DNA from: Castellaniella sp. S9
GTDB lineage: Bacteria > Pseudomonadota > Gammaproteobacteria > Burkholderiales > Burkholderiaceae_B
Direction: 5' to 3'
DNA length: 64,000 nt
Assembly (NCBI RefSeq): GCF_027257175.1
Contig: NZ_JAPFGD010000002.1
Span: 372,512-436,511, forward strand
The number at the start of each line of letters is the position of its first letter. The stretch's first letter is position 1. The position numbers and the translations under genes were made by a program. Below are positions 1-8,394 of this stretch, piece by piece. Under the pieces are notes generated by a model, which was given only the letters and a program-made list of their open reading frames with translations, was not told where the DNA came from and did no database searches.

Positions 1-40
1 TGCAGGCCGCGAGGTGGAGGGCTATTCCGGCTTGAGGTGG

Positions 41-1663
41 CTATTGTTCATGCATCCGCCGCAGTTCCTTGCGGATCACCTTGCCGGTCGTCGTCATCGG
101 CAGTGAGTCCATGAATTCCACCAGGCGCGGATATTCGTGCGCGGCGGCCTTGCGGCGCACGTGGTCCTGGAGCTCGGCGACCAGTTCGGCGCTGCCCTGG
201 TAGCCGCTGTTGAGCACGATGCACGCCTTGATGATCTCGGTGCGTTCGGCATCGGGCACGCCGATCACCGCAGCCATGCGCACCGCGGGATGGCCCAGCA
301 GGCAATCCTCGATCGGGCCTGGGCCCACACGATAGCCCGCCGTGGTGATGACGTCGTCGCCGCGCCCCATGAACCAGATGAAGCCGTCGGCGTCGCGTTT
401 GCCCCGGTCGCCGGTCAGCAGGTAGTCGCCGGCGAAGCTGTCGGCCGTGGCGCGCGGGTTCCACCAATATTCCAGGAACATGACGGGGTCGGGACGGTGC
501 ACGGCGATGTGGCCTTCGACGTCGTCGGGGAGGATCCTGCCCGCGTCGTCGATGATCTGCACGTCGTGACCCGGCACGGGCCGGCCCATGGCGCCGATGC
601 GCGGCTCGAAGAGGGCGGCGCACGACGAGACGATCATGTTGCATTCGGTCTGGCCATAGAACTCGTTGATGGTCAGGCCGAAGTTCTGGCGGCCCCATTC
701 GATGAGCTCCCTGCCCAGGGTTTCGCCGCCGCTGGCGATCGAGACGAGCGCGAATGGGCCATGGCGCCCCGGATCGCCGGCCGCCCGCAGCAGCTTGAGG
801 GCGGTGGGCGGCAGGAAGGTATGGGTGACGCCATGGCGCGCCATGAGTTCGAGCGCAATGTCCGCGTCGAACTTGGGCAGGCGGCAGGTCAGTACGGGAA
901 TCCCATGATGCAGGGATGGCATCAGCACATCCAGCAGGCCGCCGATCCAGGCCCAGTCGGCCGGCGTCCACATGAGCTGCGCCCGGTCGGGAAAGAAATT
1001 GTGCGAGATCTCGACCCCCGGCAGGTGGCCCAGGAGCACACGATGGGCATGCAGTGCGCCCTTGGGCTTGCCGGTGGTGCCCGAGGTGTAGATGATGAGC
1101 GCGGGGTCCTCGGCCAGGGTGTCGACGGCGGTGAATGCGCCGTCCTGGTCCTCGACGGCCTGCCAGAACGCATGCAGGCCGGGGACCGCGGCGCCGCCAT
1201 CGATGCTGAAGACGGACGCGAGTTCGGGCAAGCCCTCCCGGATGGCGGCGATCTTGTCCAGGCTGTCTGCGTTGGTGACCAGGGCGCGGGCGCCGGAATT
1301 TTCCAGCCGGTATTGCAGGGCCTCGGTGCCGAACAGGGTAAACAGCGGCACGGCGATGGCGCCGAGCTTGTAGATGGCGATGTGGGCGATCGCGGTTTCC
1401 AGCGTCTGCGGCAAGAGGATGCCGACGCGGTCGCCGCGATCCACGCCCTGGGCCCTGAGGGCCTGGGCGAACCGGTCGGACCAGGCCTTGAGCTGGTCGA
1501 AGGTATAGCGCCGTGCGCCGTCGGGCGTCTCGACGATCAGCGCGAGGCGCCCGCTGCCGTCGGCCCACTTGTCGCAGGCGTCCACGCCGATGTTGTAATG
1601 CTGGGGGATGGACCAGGTGAAAGCCTGTCTGGTGTGTTCGTAGTCGGCGCCGGCCTGCAGCAT
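41..1663 (-). CDS. AMP-forming acyl-CoA synthetase (aryl/medium-chain type)
   Basis: A 540-residue ANL-superfamily ligase that would activate a carboxylic acid to its CoA thioester through an acyl-adenylate. Visible motifs are the P-loop IIYTSGTTGKPKG (about residue 190), the LLTGDRGKRDADG and GRGDDVITTAGYRVGP core motifs, and the C-terminal TTTGKVIRKELR with the catalytic lysine. The ATG at 1663 has GAGG just upstream. It is the last visible gene of the leftward paa-type operon, 178 bp after the periplasmic binding protein gene. As PaaK is encoded in the same operon, this second ligase may activate a different aromatic or short-chain acid taken up by the Liv-type transporter. Family assignment is secure; the substrate is unknown. 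Confidence 0.85.
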   Translation of the reverse strand: MLQAGADYEHTRQAFTWSIPQHYNIGVDACDKWADGSGRLALIVETPDGARRYTFDQLKAWSDRFAQALRAQGVDRGDRVGILLPQTLETAIAHIAIYKLGAIAVPLFTLFGTEALQYRLENSGARALVTNADSLDKIAAIREGLPELASVFSIDGGAAVPGLHAFWQAVEDQDGAFTAVDTLAEDPALIIYTSGTTGKPKGALHAHRVLLGHLPGVEISHNFFPDRAQLMWTPADWAWIGGLLDVLMPSLHHGIPVLTCRLPKFDADIALELMARHGVTHTFLPPTALKLLRAAGDPGRHGPFALVSIASGGETLGRELIEWGRQNFGLTINEFYGQTECNMIVSSCAALFEPRIGAMGRPVPGHDVQIIDDAGRILPDDVEGHIAVHRPDPVMFLEYWWNPRATADSFAGDYLLTGDRGKRDADGFIWFMGRGDDVITTAGYRVGPGPIEDCLLGHPAVRMAAVIGVPDAERTEIIKACIVLNSGYQGSAELVAELQDHVRRKAAAHEYPRLVEFMDSLPMTTTGKVIRKELRRMHEQ

Positions 1664-1749
1664 GGGTACCTCGCGAAAGTTATTCTGATTCTGGGTCGAT
1701 GGTGCCTCTATCGTACTGCGATTGGCGCGCGCGTGGACCTGGACGGAAA

Positions 1750-1781
1750 CCGCGGCGCCCCAGATCCTGGAGGCGCCGCGG
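1750..1781. repeat. Strong intercistronic hairpin after the binding-protein gene
   Basis: A perfect 10-bp inverted repeat, CCGCGGCGCC at 1750-1759 and GGCGCCGCGG at 1772-1781, with a 12-nt loop (CCAGATCCTGGA) that can itself pair CCAG with CTGG. It lies in the 178-bp gap between the binding-protein stop and the acyl-CoA synthetase start. Read leftward it is followed by only TTT, so it is a poor intrinsic terminator. It may be a partial attenuator or a 3' stabiliser that keeps binding-protein mRNA more abundant than the distal gene. Confidence 0.55.
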
Positions 1782-1841
1782 CGGGGGCTGCGGTCGGAGA
1801 CCGGTCCGCGCGAGGGCGGCCGGCCGGCGGGAATGCGGACC

Positions 1842-2987
1842 TCAGTCGATGAGCGTCCAGTCGCCGCTCTTGATTTCCAGCATGCGGAAGGCGCTGAGAT
1901 CCAGGCCCATGTGATCGGTCGGCGACAGGTTGAATTCGCCGCCGGTGCCCATCAGGCCCTTGGTGTTCTCGATGGCGTCGCGGACCTTTTCCTTGTCGGT
2001 GCTGCCGGCGCGCTTGATGGCGTCGACCGCGATCATCAGGCCGTCGTAGGCATGGCCCCCGAACGTGGACACGTCGGATTTCCAGCGCTCTTTGTAGGCC
2101 TTGCTGTAGGCGGTGACGACGGGTTTTTGCGCGTCGCTGTCGGGCAGCTTGTCGGCCACCACCAGGGCCGCGCAGGGCAGGCGCACGCCTTCGGCGGCAT
2201 CACGCGCGAGCTTGATGAACTCGTCCGAGCAGACGCCGTGCGCGTGGTAGAGCGGCAGCGTGATGCCGAGCTGCTTGTAGCTGCGGCTGGCCAGCGCCGG
2301 GCCTTGGCCCAGGCCGATGATGAAGACCGCCTGTACATCGCCGTTGTTCTTGATCTTGGTGAACTGCGGGCTCATGTCGGTGTCCTTGGGACCGTAGGTC
2401 TCTTCGGTCACGATCTGGATGCCATAGCCGTCCACCACCGCTTCGGCTTCTTTCTTGCCCGACTGGCCGAAGCCGCTGGTCTCGGTCACCAGGGCGATCT
2501 TGGTGATGCCCTGCTTTTTCATGTCCTCGAAGACCTTCTCGGCGGCCATCCGGTCGGTATGGGGCGTCTTGAAGAGCCATTTCTTGACCGGGTCGATGAT
2601 CACGGTGGCGCCGGCCAGGGAGATGAACGGGATGCCGGCCTTGTCGACCAGGGGATACATCGACATGGTCGACCCGGTGGTGGTGCCGCCGATGATGAGG
2701 TCGACCTGATCGTCGTGGATCAGGCGCTTGGCAAAGCCGTTGGCCTTGTTCGAGTCGCTGCCGTCGTCATAGTAGACGAGCTCCAGTTGGCGGCCGAGCA
2801 CGCCGCCTTCCTTGTTGATCGACTCGATGTACATCTCGAGGGTCTTGACCTCGGGGTCGCCCAGGAAGGATGCGGGGCCTGTGGCCGAGAGGACCGAGCC
2901 GATCTTGATGGGATCGGCGGCGGTCGCGCCGAGGCTGACCATGGCCAAAGCCGCGCCAGCCACCCAATGCTTGATAGTGAACTTCAT
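1842..2987 (-). CDS. ABC transporter periplasmic substrate-binding protein, branched-chain amino acid (LivJ/HAAT) family
   Basis: A 381-residue type I periplasmic binding protein with a Sec signal peptide ([25 protein letters not shown]). Mature-region features such as PIKIGSVLSATGPASFLG and IIGGTTTGSTMSM are typical of Liv-type receptors, many of which bind aromatic acids. The start at 2987 is chosen for AAGGAG six bases upstream and because its ATG overlaps the thiolase stop (ATGA). It is co-transcribed with paaJ, paaK, paaI, paaH, paaG and paaN. No permease is adjacent; the LivHMGF genes at 14,056-17,956 are the obvious partners. Ligand likely phenylacetate or another aryl acid (inference). 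Confidence 0.88.
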   Translation of the reverse strand: MKFTIKHWVAGAALAMVSLGATAADPIKIGSVLSATGPASFLGDPEVKTLEMYIESINKEGGVLGRQLELVYYDDGSDSNKANGFAKRLIHDDQVDLIIGGTTTGSTMSMYPLVDKAGIPFISLAGATVIIDPVKKWLFKTPHTDRMAAEKVFEDMKKQGITKIALVTETSGFGQSGKKEAEAVVDGYGIQIVTEETYGPKDTDMSPQFTKIKNNGDVQAVFIIGLGQGPALASRSYKQLGITLPLYHAHGVCSDEFIKLARDAAEGVRLPCAALVVADKLPDSDAQKPVVTAYSKAYKERWKSDVSTFGGHAYDGLMIAVDAIKRAGSTDKEKVRDAIENTKGLMGTGGEFNLSPTDHMGLDLSAFRMLEIKSGDWTLID

Positions 2988-4210
2988 GGTTTGTCTCCTT
3001 GAGGGTCGACTAGGTTTTCTATGACCAGGGCGATGCCCTGGCCGACTCCGATGCACATCGTGCATAGGGCGTACCGTCCGCCGCGGCGGGCCAGTTCGTA
3101 CATGGCGGTGGTCACCAGCCGTGCGCCGCTCATGCCGAGCGGATGGCCGATGGCGATCGCGCCGCCGTTGGGATTGACATGAGGCGCGTCGTCGGGCAAG
3201 CCCAAGTCCCGCAGGACGGCCAGGGCCTGGGCGGCGAACGCCTCGTTCAGCTCGATGACGTCCATCTGGTCCAGCGAGAGCCCGGTCTGTGCGAGCACCT
3301 TGCGCGTGGCGGGCGCCGGGCCCATGCCCATGATGCGCGGCGCGACGCCCGCGGTGGCCATGCCGACCACGCGCGCCCGCGGCGTCAGGCCGTGGCGCCG
3401 CGCCCCTTGCGCCGACGCCAGCAGCAGCGCACAGGCGCCGTCGTTGACCCCCGAAGCGTTGCCGGCCGTCACGCTGAGGCCGGGACCGTTGATGCCCTTG
3501 AGGCGGGCCAGGCCCTCGAGCGTGGTGTCGGGGCGGGGATGCTCGTCGGTATCGAAGAGCAGGGGATCGGCCTTGCGGCGCGGGATCTCGACGGGAAGGA
3601 TCTCGTCCTGGAACCGGCCGGCGGCGTGGGCGGCCGCCCAGCGCTGCTGGCTGCGCAGGGCGAAGGCGTCCTGGTCCGCGCGCGTGACGCCGAAATCCTC
3701 GGCCACGTTGTCGGCCGTCTGCGGCATGGAGTGCGTGCCGTAGGCCTCGTCCAGGCGGGGATTGACGAAGCGCCAGCCGATCGTGGTGTCGAAGATCGCC
3801 GCCTGGCGCGACCAGGCCTTGTCGGCCTTGCCCATGACGAAGGGCGCGCGCGACATGCTCTCGACACCGCCGGCGATCATCAGGTCCGCCTCGCCCGCCT
3901 TGATCGAGCGCGCCGCCAGCCCGACGGCGTCCATCCCCGAGCCGCAGAGGCGGTTGAGGGTGGTTCCCGGGACGGTATCCGGCAGGCCCGCGAGCAGCGC
4001 CGCCATGCGGGCCACGTTGCGGTTGTCCTCGCCCGCCTGGTTGGCGCAGCCGTACAGGACGTCATCGATGGCCGCGGCGTCCAGCCCCGGCGTGCGGCCC
4101 ATCAGGGCGCGCATCGGCAGGGCGGCGAGATCATCGGCGCGGATGGCCGACAGGGCGCCGCCGTAGCGTCCGATGGGGGTGCGTATCGCATCGCAGATGT
4201 AGGCGTCCAT
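2984..4210 (-). CDS. paaJ: 3-oxoadipyl-CoA/acetyl-CoA thiolase
   Basis: A 408-residue thiolase that would cleave 3-oxoadipyl-CoA (and in the phenylacetate pathway 3-oxo-5,6-dehydrosuberyl-CoA) to acetyl-CoA plus the shortened acyl-CoA. The nucleophilic cysteine is in [13 protein letters not shown] near residue 90, the catalytic histidine in [16 protein letters not shown], the second cysteine in [10 protein letters not shown], and NEAFAAQ is also present. The start at 4210 ([14 protein letters not shown]) matches family length and lies 7 bp after paaK. A start 30 bases earlier (MSARNN) would overlap paaK. The stop overlaps the next ATG by 4 nt. PcaF is so similar that only operon context favours PaaJ. 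Confidence 0.9.
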   Translation of the reverse strand: MDAYICDAIRTPIGRYGGALSAIRADDLAALPMRALMGRTPGLDAAAIDDVLYGCANQAGEDNRNVARMAALLAGLPDTVPGTTLNRLCGSGMDAVGLAARSIKAGEADLMIAGGVESMSRAPFVMGKADKAWSRQAAIFDTTIGWRFVNPRLDEAYGTHSMPQTADNVAEDFGVTRADQDAFALRSQQRWAAAHAAGRFQDEILPVEIPRRKADPLLFDTDEHPRPDTTLEGLARLKGINGPGLSVTAGNASGVNDGACALLLASAQGARRHGLTPRARVVGMATAGVAPRIMGMGPAPATRKVLAQTGLSLDQMDVIELNEAFAAQALAVLRDLGLPDDAPHVNPNGGAIAIGHPLGMSGARLVTTAMYELARRGGRYALCTMCIGVGQGIALVIENLVDPQGDKP

Positions 4211-4217
4211 GCCGGCC

Positions 4218-5540
4218 TCAATGTTGTTTCGGGCGCTCATCGAACACGCGTCGGGCCTTGCCGGTCTGGGTGCGCGGCAGGCTGCCGTAATGCGTGACCG
4301 AGACCTTGGTCGAAATGCCGATGTTGGTCTTGATGTGGTGCTGCAGGCGCTTGGCGATCTCGGAAATCTGCGCCGCGTCCAGCGCGTCGGCGTCGTGCTG
4401 CAGCTCGCAGCGGATCTCGACGTTGTCGAGGTGGCCTTCGCGCGTGAGCATGATCTGGTAGGTGCCCGCCAGCGCCGGATCGCGCAGGATCTGCTCCTCG
4501 ATCTGGGTGGGGAAGACATTGACCCCGCGGATGATCAGCATGTCGTCCGAGCGCCCCGTGATGCGGCCCATGCGGCGGAAGCTGCGCGAGGTCGGGGGCA
4601 GCAGGCGCGTCAGGTCGCGGGTGCGGTAGCGGATGATCGGCAGGGCCTCCTTGGTGAGCGAGGTGAAGACCAGTTCGCCTTCCTCGCCGTCGGCGACCGG
4701 CTGGCCGGTCTCCGGATTGACGATCTCGGGATAGAAATGGTCCTCCCAGATCACCGGGCCGTCCTTGGATTCGACGCATTCCGAGGCGACCCCCGGGCCC
4801 ATGACTTCGGACAGGCCATAGATGTCCACGGCGTCCAGGCCGAGCTTGCGTTCGATCTCGCCGCGCATGCCCTCGCCCCAGGGTTCGGCGCCGAAGATCC
4901 CCACCTTCAGCGAGATGTCCTCGGGGGCGATGCCCTGGCGTTCGAATTCCTCGGCGATCACCAGGGAATACGAGGGCGTCACCATGATGATGTCGGGACG
5001 CAGATCCTGGATGAGCTGGACCTGTTTTTCGGTCTGGCCGCCGGACATGGGGATGACGGTGCAGCCCGCGCGCTCGGCCCCGTAGTGGGCGCCCAGGCCG
5101 CCGGTGAACAGGCCATAGCCGTAGGCGACGTGGCAGATGTCGCCAGGGCGTCCGCCCGCCGCGCGGATCGAGCGCGCCACCAGGTCGGCCCAGTTGTCGA
5201 TGTCGTTGAGCGTGTAGCCCACGACCGTCGGTTTGCCGGTGGTGCCCGAGGAGGCGTGGATGCGGGCGATGCGCTCGCGCGGCACCGCGAACATGCCGAT
5301 GGGATAGTTCTCGCGCAGGTCCGCCTTGGAGGTACAGGGGAACTTGGCGATGTCGGCGAGGGTCTTGAGGTCGTCCGGATGCACGCCGCGCGCGTCGAAG
5401 GCGCGCTTGTAGTGGGGCACGTTCTCGTAGGCATGGCGGACGGTCCACTGCAGCCGCTGCAGTTGCAGTGCGGCGATTTCATCGCGGCTTGCGCGCTCGA
5501 TGGGCTCGAGGTCTCCGGGTTTGGGTTGCTTGACGGGCAT
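4218..5540 (-). CDS. paaK: Phenylacetate-CoA ligase
   Basis: A 440-residue AMP-forming ligase converting phenylacetate, ATP and CoA to phenylacetyl-CoA, the entry step of the aerobic CoA-dependent pathway. The P-loop is HASSGTTGKPTVVGY near residue 95, and the family-specific EDHFYPEI, RTRDLTR and IIRGVNVFPTQIEEQ segments are present. Length matches PaaK. It lies 27 bp after paaI and 7 bp before paaJ in the leftward operon. Close relatives act on benzoate or hydroxylated phenylacetates, so exact substrate preference is inferred from neighbours. Confidence 0.93.
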   Translation of the reverse strand: MPVKQPKPGDLEPIERASRDEIAALQLQRLQWTVRHAYENVPHYKRAFDARGVHPDDLKTLADIAKFPCTSKADLRENYPIGMFAVPRERIARIHASSGTTGKPTVVGYTLNDIDNWADLVARSIRAAGGRPGDICHVAYGYGLFTGGLGAHYGAERAGCTVIPMSGGQTEKQVQLIQDLRPDIIMVTPSYSLVIAEEFERQGIAPEDISLKVGIFGAEPWGEGMRGEIERKLGLDAVDIYGLSEVMGPGVASECVESKDGPVIWEDHFYPEIVNPETGQPVADGEEGELVFTSLTKEALPIIRYRTRDLTRLLPPTSRSFRRMGRITGRSDDMLIIRGVNVFPTQIEEQILRDPALAGTYQIMLTREGHLDNVEIRCELQHDADALDAAQISEIAKRLQHHIKTNIGISTKVSVTHYGSLPRTQTGKARRVFDERPKQH

Positions 5541-5567
5541 GGGGTGTCTCCTGGTGTGCTTGATCGT

Positions 5568-6059
5568 TCAGGCCTGGGGCGCCGGGTCGGATCCGTCCGC
5601 CAGCGATTCGGTGACCAGGCCCTGGATGCGGTGCGATTTGCCGCGGAACAGCGCGATGTCGCGTTCCCTAGTGAGGTTGCGCACGGTGATGTCGTAGACC
5701 CCGCTGCGGCCCGCCAGGGCGCGCTCGGCGGCGCTGGCCTGCAGCACGTCGTTTTCGTGCGCGGGAGCGAGGAAATCGATCTGGCAGGCCGAGGCGACCG
5801 TGTTGTGGTCGTAGCTGTTGCAGGCGTAGGCGAAGGCGGTGTCGGCCAGCGTGAAGATCATGCCGCCGTGGCACATGCCGTGGCCGTTGAGCATGTCGCG
5901 GCGCACCGTCATGGTCAGCGTGGCCGTGCCTGGGCCGACGGCCTGCAGGGCCATGTCCAGTGCATGGGCGGTGCGGTCGCGGCGCCACATGGCTTGCGCG
6001 GCGGCCTGGGCAACGGCCTGGGCGTCGTGGCGGGTCTGGGTGTTGCGGGCGTCAGTCAT
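5568..6059 (-). CDS. paaI: Hotdog-fold acyl-CoA thioesterase PaaI
   Basis: A 163-residue hotdog thioesterase. In the known pathway PaaI hydrolyses phenylacetyl-CoA and hydroxyphenylacetyl-CoA that would otherwise trap CoA. The core HGMCHGGMIFTLADTAFAYACNSY (H and G of the hotdog helix, about residues 50-75) and VYDITVRNLT are visible. Its ATG overlaps the paaH stop by 8 nt, indicating translational coupling. Confidence 0.9.
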   Translation of the reverse strand: MTDARNTQTRHDAQAVAQAAAQAMWRRDRTAHALDMALQAVGPGTATLTMTVRRDMLNGHGMCHGGMIFTLADTAFAYACNSYDHNTVASACQIDFLAPAHENDVLQASAAERALAGRSGVYDITVRNLTRERDIALFRGKSHRIQGLVTESLADGSDPAPQA

Positions 6060-7578
6060 GGATGGGCCTTGCGGAATGAATGGCGTGCTGGATCAAAGGG
6101 GAAAGCCGGTAGCGGTCCTCGCCGTAGGCGGCGGCGACGTGGTTCAGGACCGTGCCGATCGACGCCGCGCCGAGGCGGTCGGCCCACTCCAGGGGGCCCA
6201 AGGGATAATTGACGCCCAGGCGCATGGCCTGGTCCACGGCCTGCGCCGTGCAGACGCCCTGGTTCACGGCGTCGGCGGCCTCGTTGGCCAGCATCGCGAC
6301 CGTGCGCATGACGAGCATGCCCGGGACGTCGCCGATGCGCGCGACCTCGTGGCCCGCGGCCTGCAGCAGGCCCACGGCGTCGGCGATCGCATCGGCGCCG
6401 GCCTGCCGGGCGGCGGCGATCGCCACGCAGGAGGCCTGCGCGAAATCCAGCGCCAGGTCCAGCAGGACCGTGTCGGCCTGGCCGTTGTCGGCGGCGCGGC
6501 GGGTGGCGGTGCGGCCGTCGGTCAGGTACAGGGCCGCGCGGCCGATGCCGGCGATGCGCTGGTCGGGCGCCGCGGCGGCGCGCCGATGGGTGATGCCGCG
6601 CGCTTGGAGGCGGTCGGCCAGGGCTTGCGCCGCGGGGCTGTCGCCGTGGAGCGTGATGTCCGCGGGCGCGGCGCGCACAGCCTCGAGGCGCGGCGTAGGC
6701 CCCTGTGCCTGCGGCCGGTAGTCGTGGAAACCCTGTCCGGTCTTGCGGCCCAGTCGCCCGGCGTCGACCAGCTCCTGTTGGACCAGCGAGGGCTGGAAGC
6801 GCGGGTCCTGGTAGAAGGCGTTCCAGACCGAACACGTGACGGCGAAGTTGACGTCGTGGCCGATCAGGTCCATGAGCTCGAAGGGGCCCATGCGAAAGCC
6901 GCCGCTGGCGCGCAGGATGTGGTCCAGGGTGGCCGGGTCGCCGGCCTGCTCGAGCAGCAGGCGCAGGCCCTCGGCGTAATAGGGGCGGGCGACCCGGTTG
7001 ACGATGAATCCCGGGGTCGAACGGGTATGCACCGGCGTCTTGCCCCAGGCGGCCGCCGTGTCGTGGAGGGTGGCGGCGGTGGCCGCGTCGGTGTCCAGCC
7101 CCGAGACGATCTCGACGAGCTGCATGCGCGGGGCCGGATTGAAGAAATGCATCCCGGCCAGTCGCCCGGGGTGTGCCAGCGCCGCGCCGATCGCGGTGAT
7201 CGGGATGGACGATGTATTGCTGGCCAGCAGGCTATCGGACGCCAGGATCGTTTCCAGCCGGCGGAACAAGGCCTGCTTGGCCTCGAGCTGTTCGACGATG
7301 GCCTCGATCGTCAGCGCCGCGGGCGCCAGCGCCTCGAGGCTGTCGGCGATCGAGACACGCGCCCCGGCGGCTTGCGCCAGGCCGCTGTCCAGGCGGCCCT
7401 TGGCCGCGAGGCCGGCGAGCTGGCCGCGGATGCGTTCCGCGGCCTCGGCCGCGGCGCCGCCGCGCGCGTCGTGCAGCAGCACCTCGTGGCCGGCCAGGGC
7501 GGCCACCTGCGCGATGCCGGCACCCATGGTGCCGGCGCCGATCACCGCAATGCGGGCGTCAGTCTCCAGTCGGGCCAA
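6052..7578 (-). CDS. paaH: 3-hydroxyacyl-CoA dehydrogenase (3-hydroxyadipyl-CoA dehydrogenase)
   Basis: About 508 residues. NAD-dependent oxidation of 3-hydroxyadipyl-CoA to 3-oxoadipyl-CoA in the lower phenylacetate pathway. The N-terminal Rossmann motif IAVIGAGTMGAGIAQVAA is followed by SSIPITAIGAAL and HFFNPAPRMQLVEIV, and by the duplicated C-terminal dimerisation domains typical of the ~500-residue PaaH form. The open frame extends upstream into paaG, but those residues are low-complexity out-of-frame sequence. I chose a TTG at 7578 (MARLETDARIAVIG), preceded by GGAG eight bases upstream and 4 bp after the paaG stop. Start inferred, function well supported. Confidence 0.88.
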   Translation of the reverse strand: MARLETDARIAVIGAGTMGAGIAQVAALAGHEVLLHDARGGAAAEAAERIRGQLAGLAAKGRLDSGLAQAAGARVSIADSLEALAPAALTIEAIVEQLEAKQALFRRLETILASDSLLASNTSSIPITAIGAALAHPGRLAGMHFFNPAPRMQLVEIVSGLDTDAATAATLHDTAAAWGKTPVHTRSTPGFIVNRVARPYYAEGLRLLLEQAGDPATLDHILRASGGFRMGPFELMDLIGHDVNFAVTCSVWNAFYQDPRFQPSLVQQELVDAGRLGRKTGQGFHDYRPQAQGPTPRLEAVRAAPADITLHGDSPAAQALADRLQARGITHRRAAAAPDQRIAGIGRAALYLTDGRTATRRAADNGQADTVLLDLALDFAQASCVAIAAARQAGADAIADAVGLLQAAGHEVARIGDVPGMLVMRTVAMLANEAADAVNQGVCTAQAVDQAMRLGVNYPLGPLEWADRLGAASIGTVLNHVAAAYGEDRYRLSPLIQHAIHSARPIHD

Positions 7579-7582
7579 AGGG

Positions 7583-8377
7583 TCAATCTCCGGTGAAGCG
7601 GGCAGGCCGTTTTTCGTTGAAGGCGGCCACGCCCTCGGCATAGTCGGCGCTCCAGCCCAGTTCGCGCATGAAGCCGCCCTCCATCGAGAGCTGCTGCTCG
7701 AGGGTGTGCATCGGGGCCGTATGCATGGCCTGGCGGGTGCGCACCAGCGCCTTGGTCGGGGCCTGGGCGAGCTGTCGTGCGATGCGGTCGACCTCGGTGC
7801 CGAAGTCGCCATCGGCCACGCAGGACCAGATCAGGCCCCAGTCCGCGGCGCGGCGCGCAGGGAGCTTGTCGGCCAGCAGCGCCAGACCCATGGCGCGGGC
7901 CATGCCTATGCGCTGCGGCAGGAACCAGGTGCCGCCGGTGTCCGGGATCAGCCCGATCTTGCTGAAGGCCTGCAGGAAGGCCGCCGATTCGGCCGCAACC
8001 ACCAGGTCGCACGCCAGGGCGATCGAGGCGCCTGCGCCGGCCGCGATGCCGTTGACCGCGGCGAGGGTGGGCACGCGCAGGTTCTGCAGCGTCAGGACCA
8101 GGGGCTTGTAGAAATGCTCGACCGTGTGGCCGAGGTCGGGCATGCGGCCCGCCTGGATCTGCATGGCGCGATCCCCGAGGTCCTGGCCGGCACAGAACCC
8201 GCGTCCCGCACCGGTCAGCACCAGTACCCGCACGCCGGCGTCGGACTGGATCCGCTCGAGCGCGTGGCGCACCTCGGCATGCATGGCCTCGGTGAAGCTG
8301 TTGAGCTTGTCGGGGCGGTTGAGCGTGAGCCGGGCGATTCCGTCGGCGGATTCAAAAAGGATGTTGGCGTAGTCCAT
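7583..8377 (-). CDS. paaG: 2-(1,2-epoxy-1,2-dihydrophenyl)acetyl-CoA isomerase
   Basis: A 264-residue crotonase-family protein, matching PaaG length. In the classical pathway PaaG isomerises ring-1,2-epoxyphenylacetyl-CoA to oxepin-CoA and shifts double bonds later on. Oxyanion-hole segments AGRGFCAGQDLGDR and NGIAAGAGASIALACDL are clear, and DTGGTWFLPQRIG carries the PaaG-type acidic residue. The start at 8377 has AGGGAA upstream; the gene is 17 bp after paaN. No second enoyl-CoA hydratase (PaaF) is in the window. Confidence 0.9.
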   Translation of the reverse strand: MDYANILFESADGIARLTLNRPDKLNSFTEAMHAEVRHALERIQSDAGVRVLVLTGAGRGFCAGQDLGDRAMQIQAGRMPDLGHTVEHFYKPLVLTLQNLRVPTLAAVNGIAAGAGASIALACDLVVAAESAAFLQAFSKIGLIPDTGGTWFLPQRIGMARAMGLALLADKLPARRAADWGLIWSCVADGDFGTEVDRIARQLAQAPTKALVRTRQAMHTAPMHTLEQQLSMEGGFMRELGWSADYAEGVAAFNEKRPARFTGD

Positions 8378-8394
8378 GGCGGTTCCCTGAGGGT

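Noticed and set aside
137-6212. Very long plus-strand open frames opposite the paa-type operon (for example 137-1852, 1722-3002, 4209-6212)
   Set aside because: They are antisense shadows produced by high GC at third positions. Their translations are Gly/Ala/Arg/Asp-rich without domains, while the minus strand carries recognisable enzymes.
7579-7812. N-terminal extension of PaaH
   Set aside because: The extra residues are Arg/Pro/Ser-rich out-of-frame paaG sequence without similarity to PaaH. A TTG with GGAG at 7578 explains the start.
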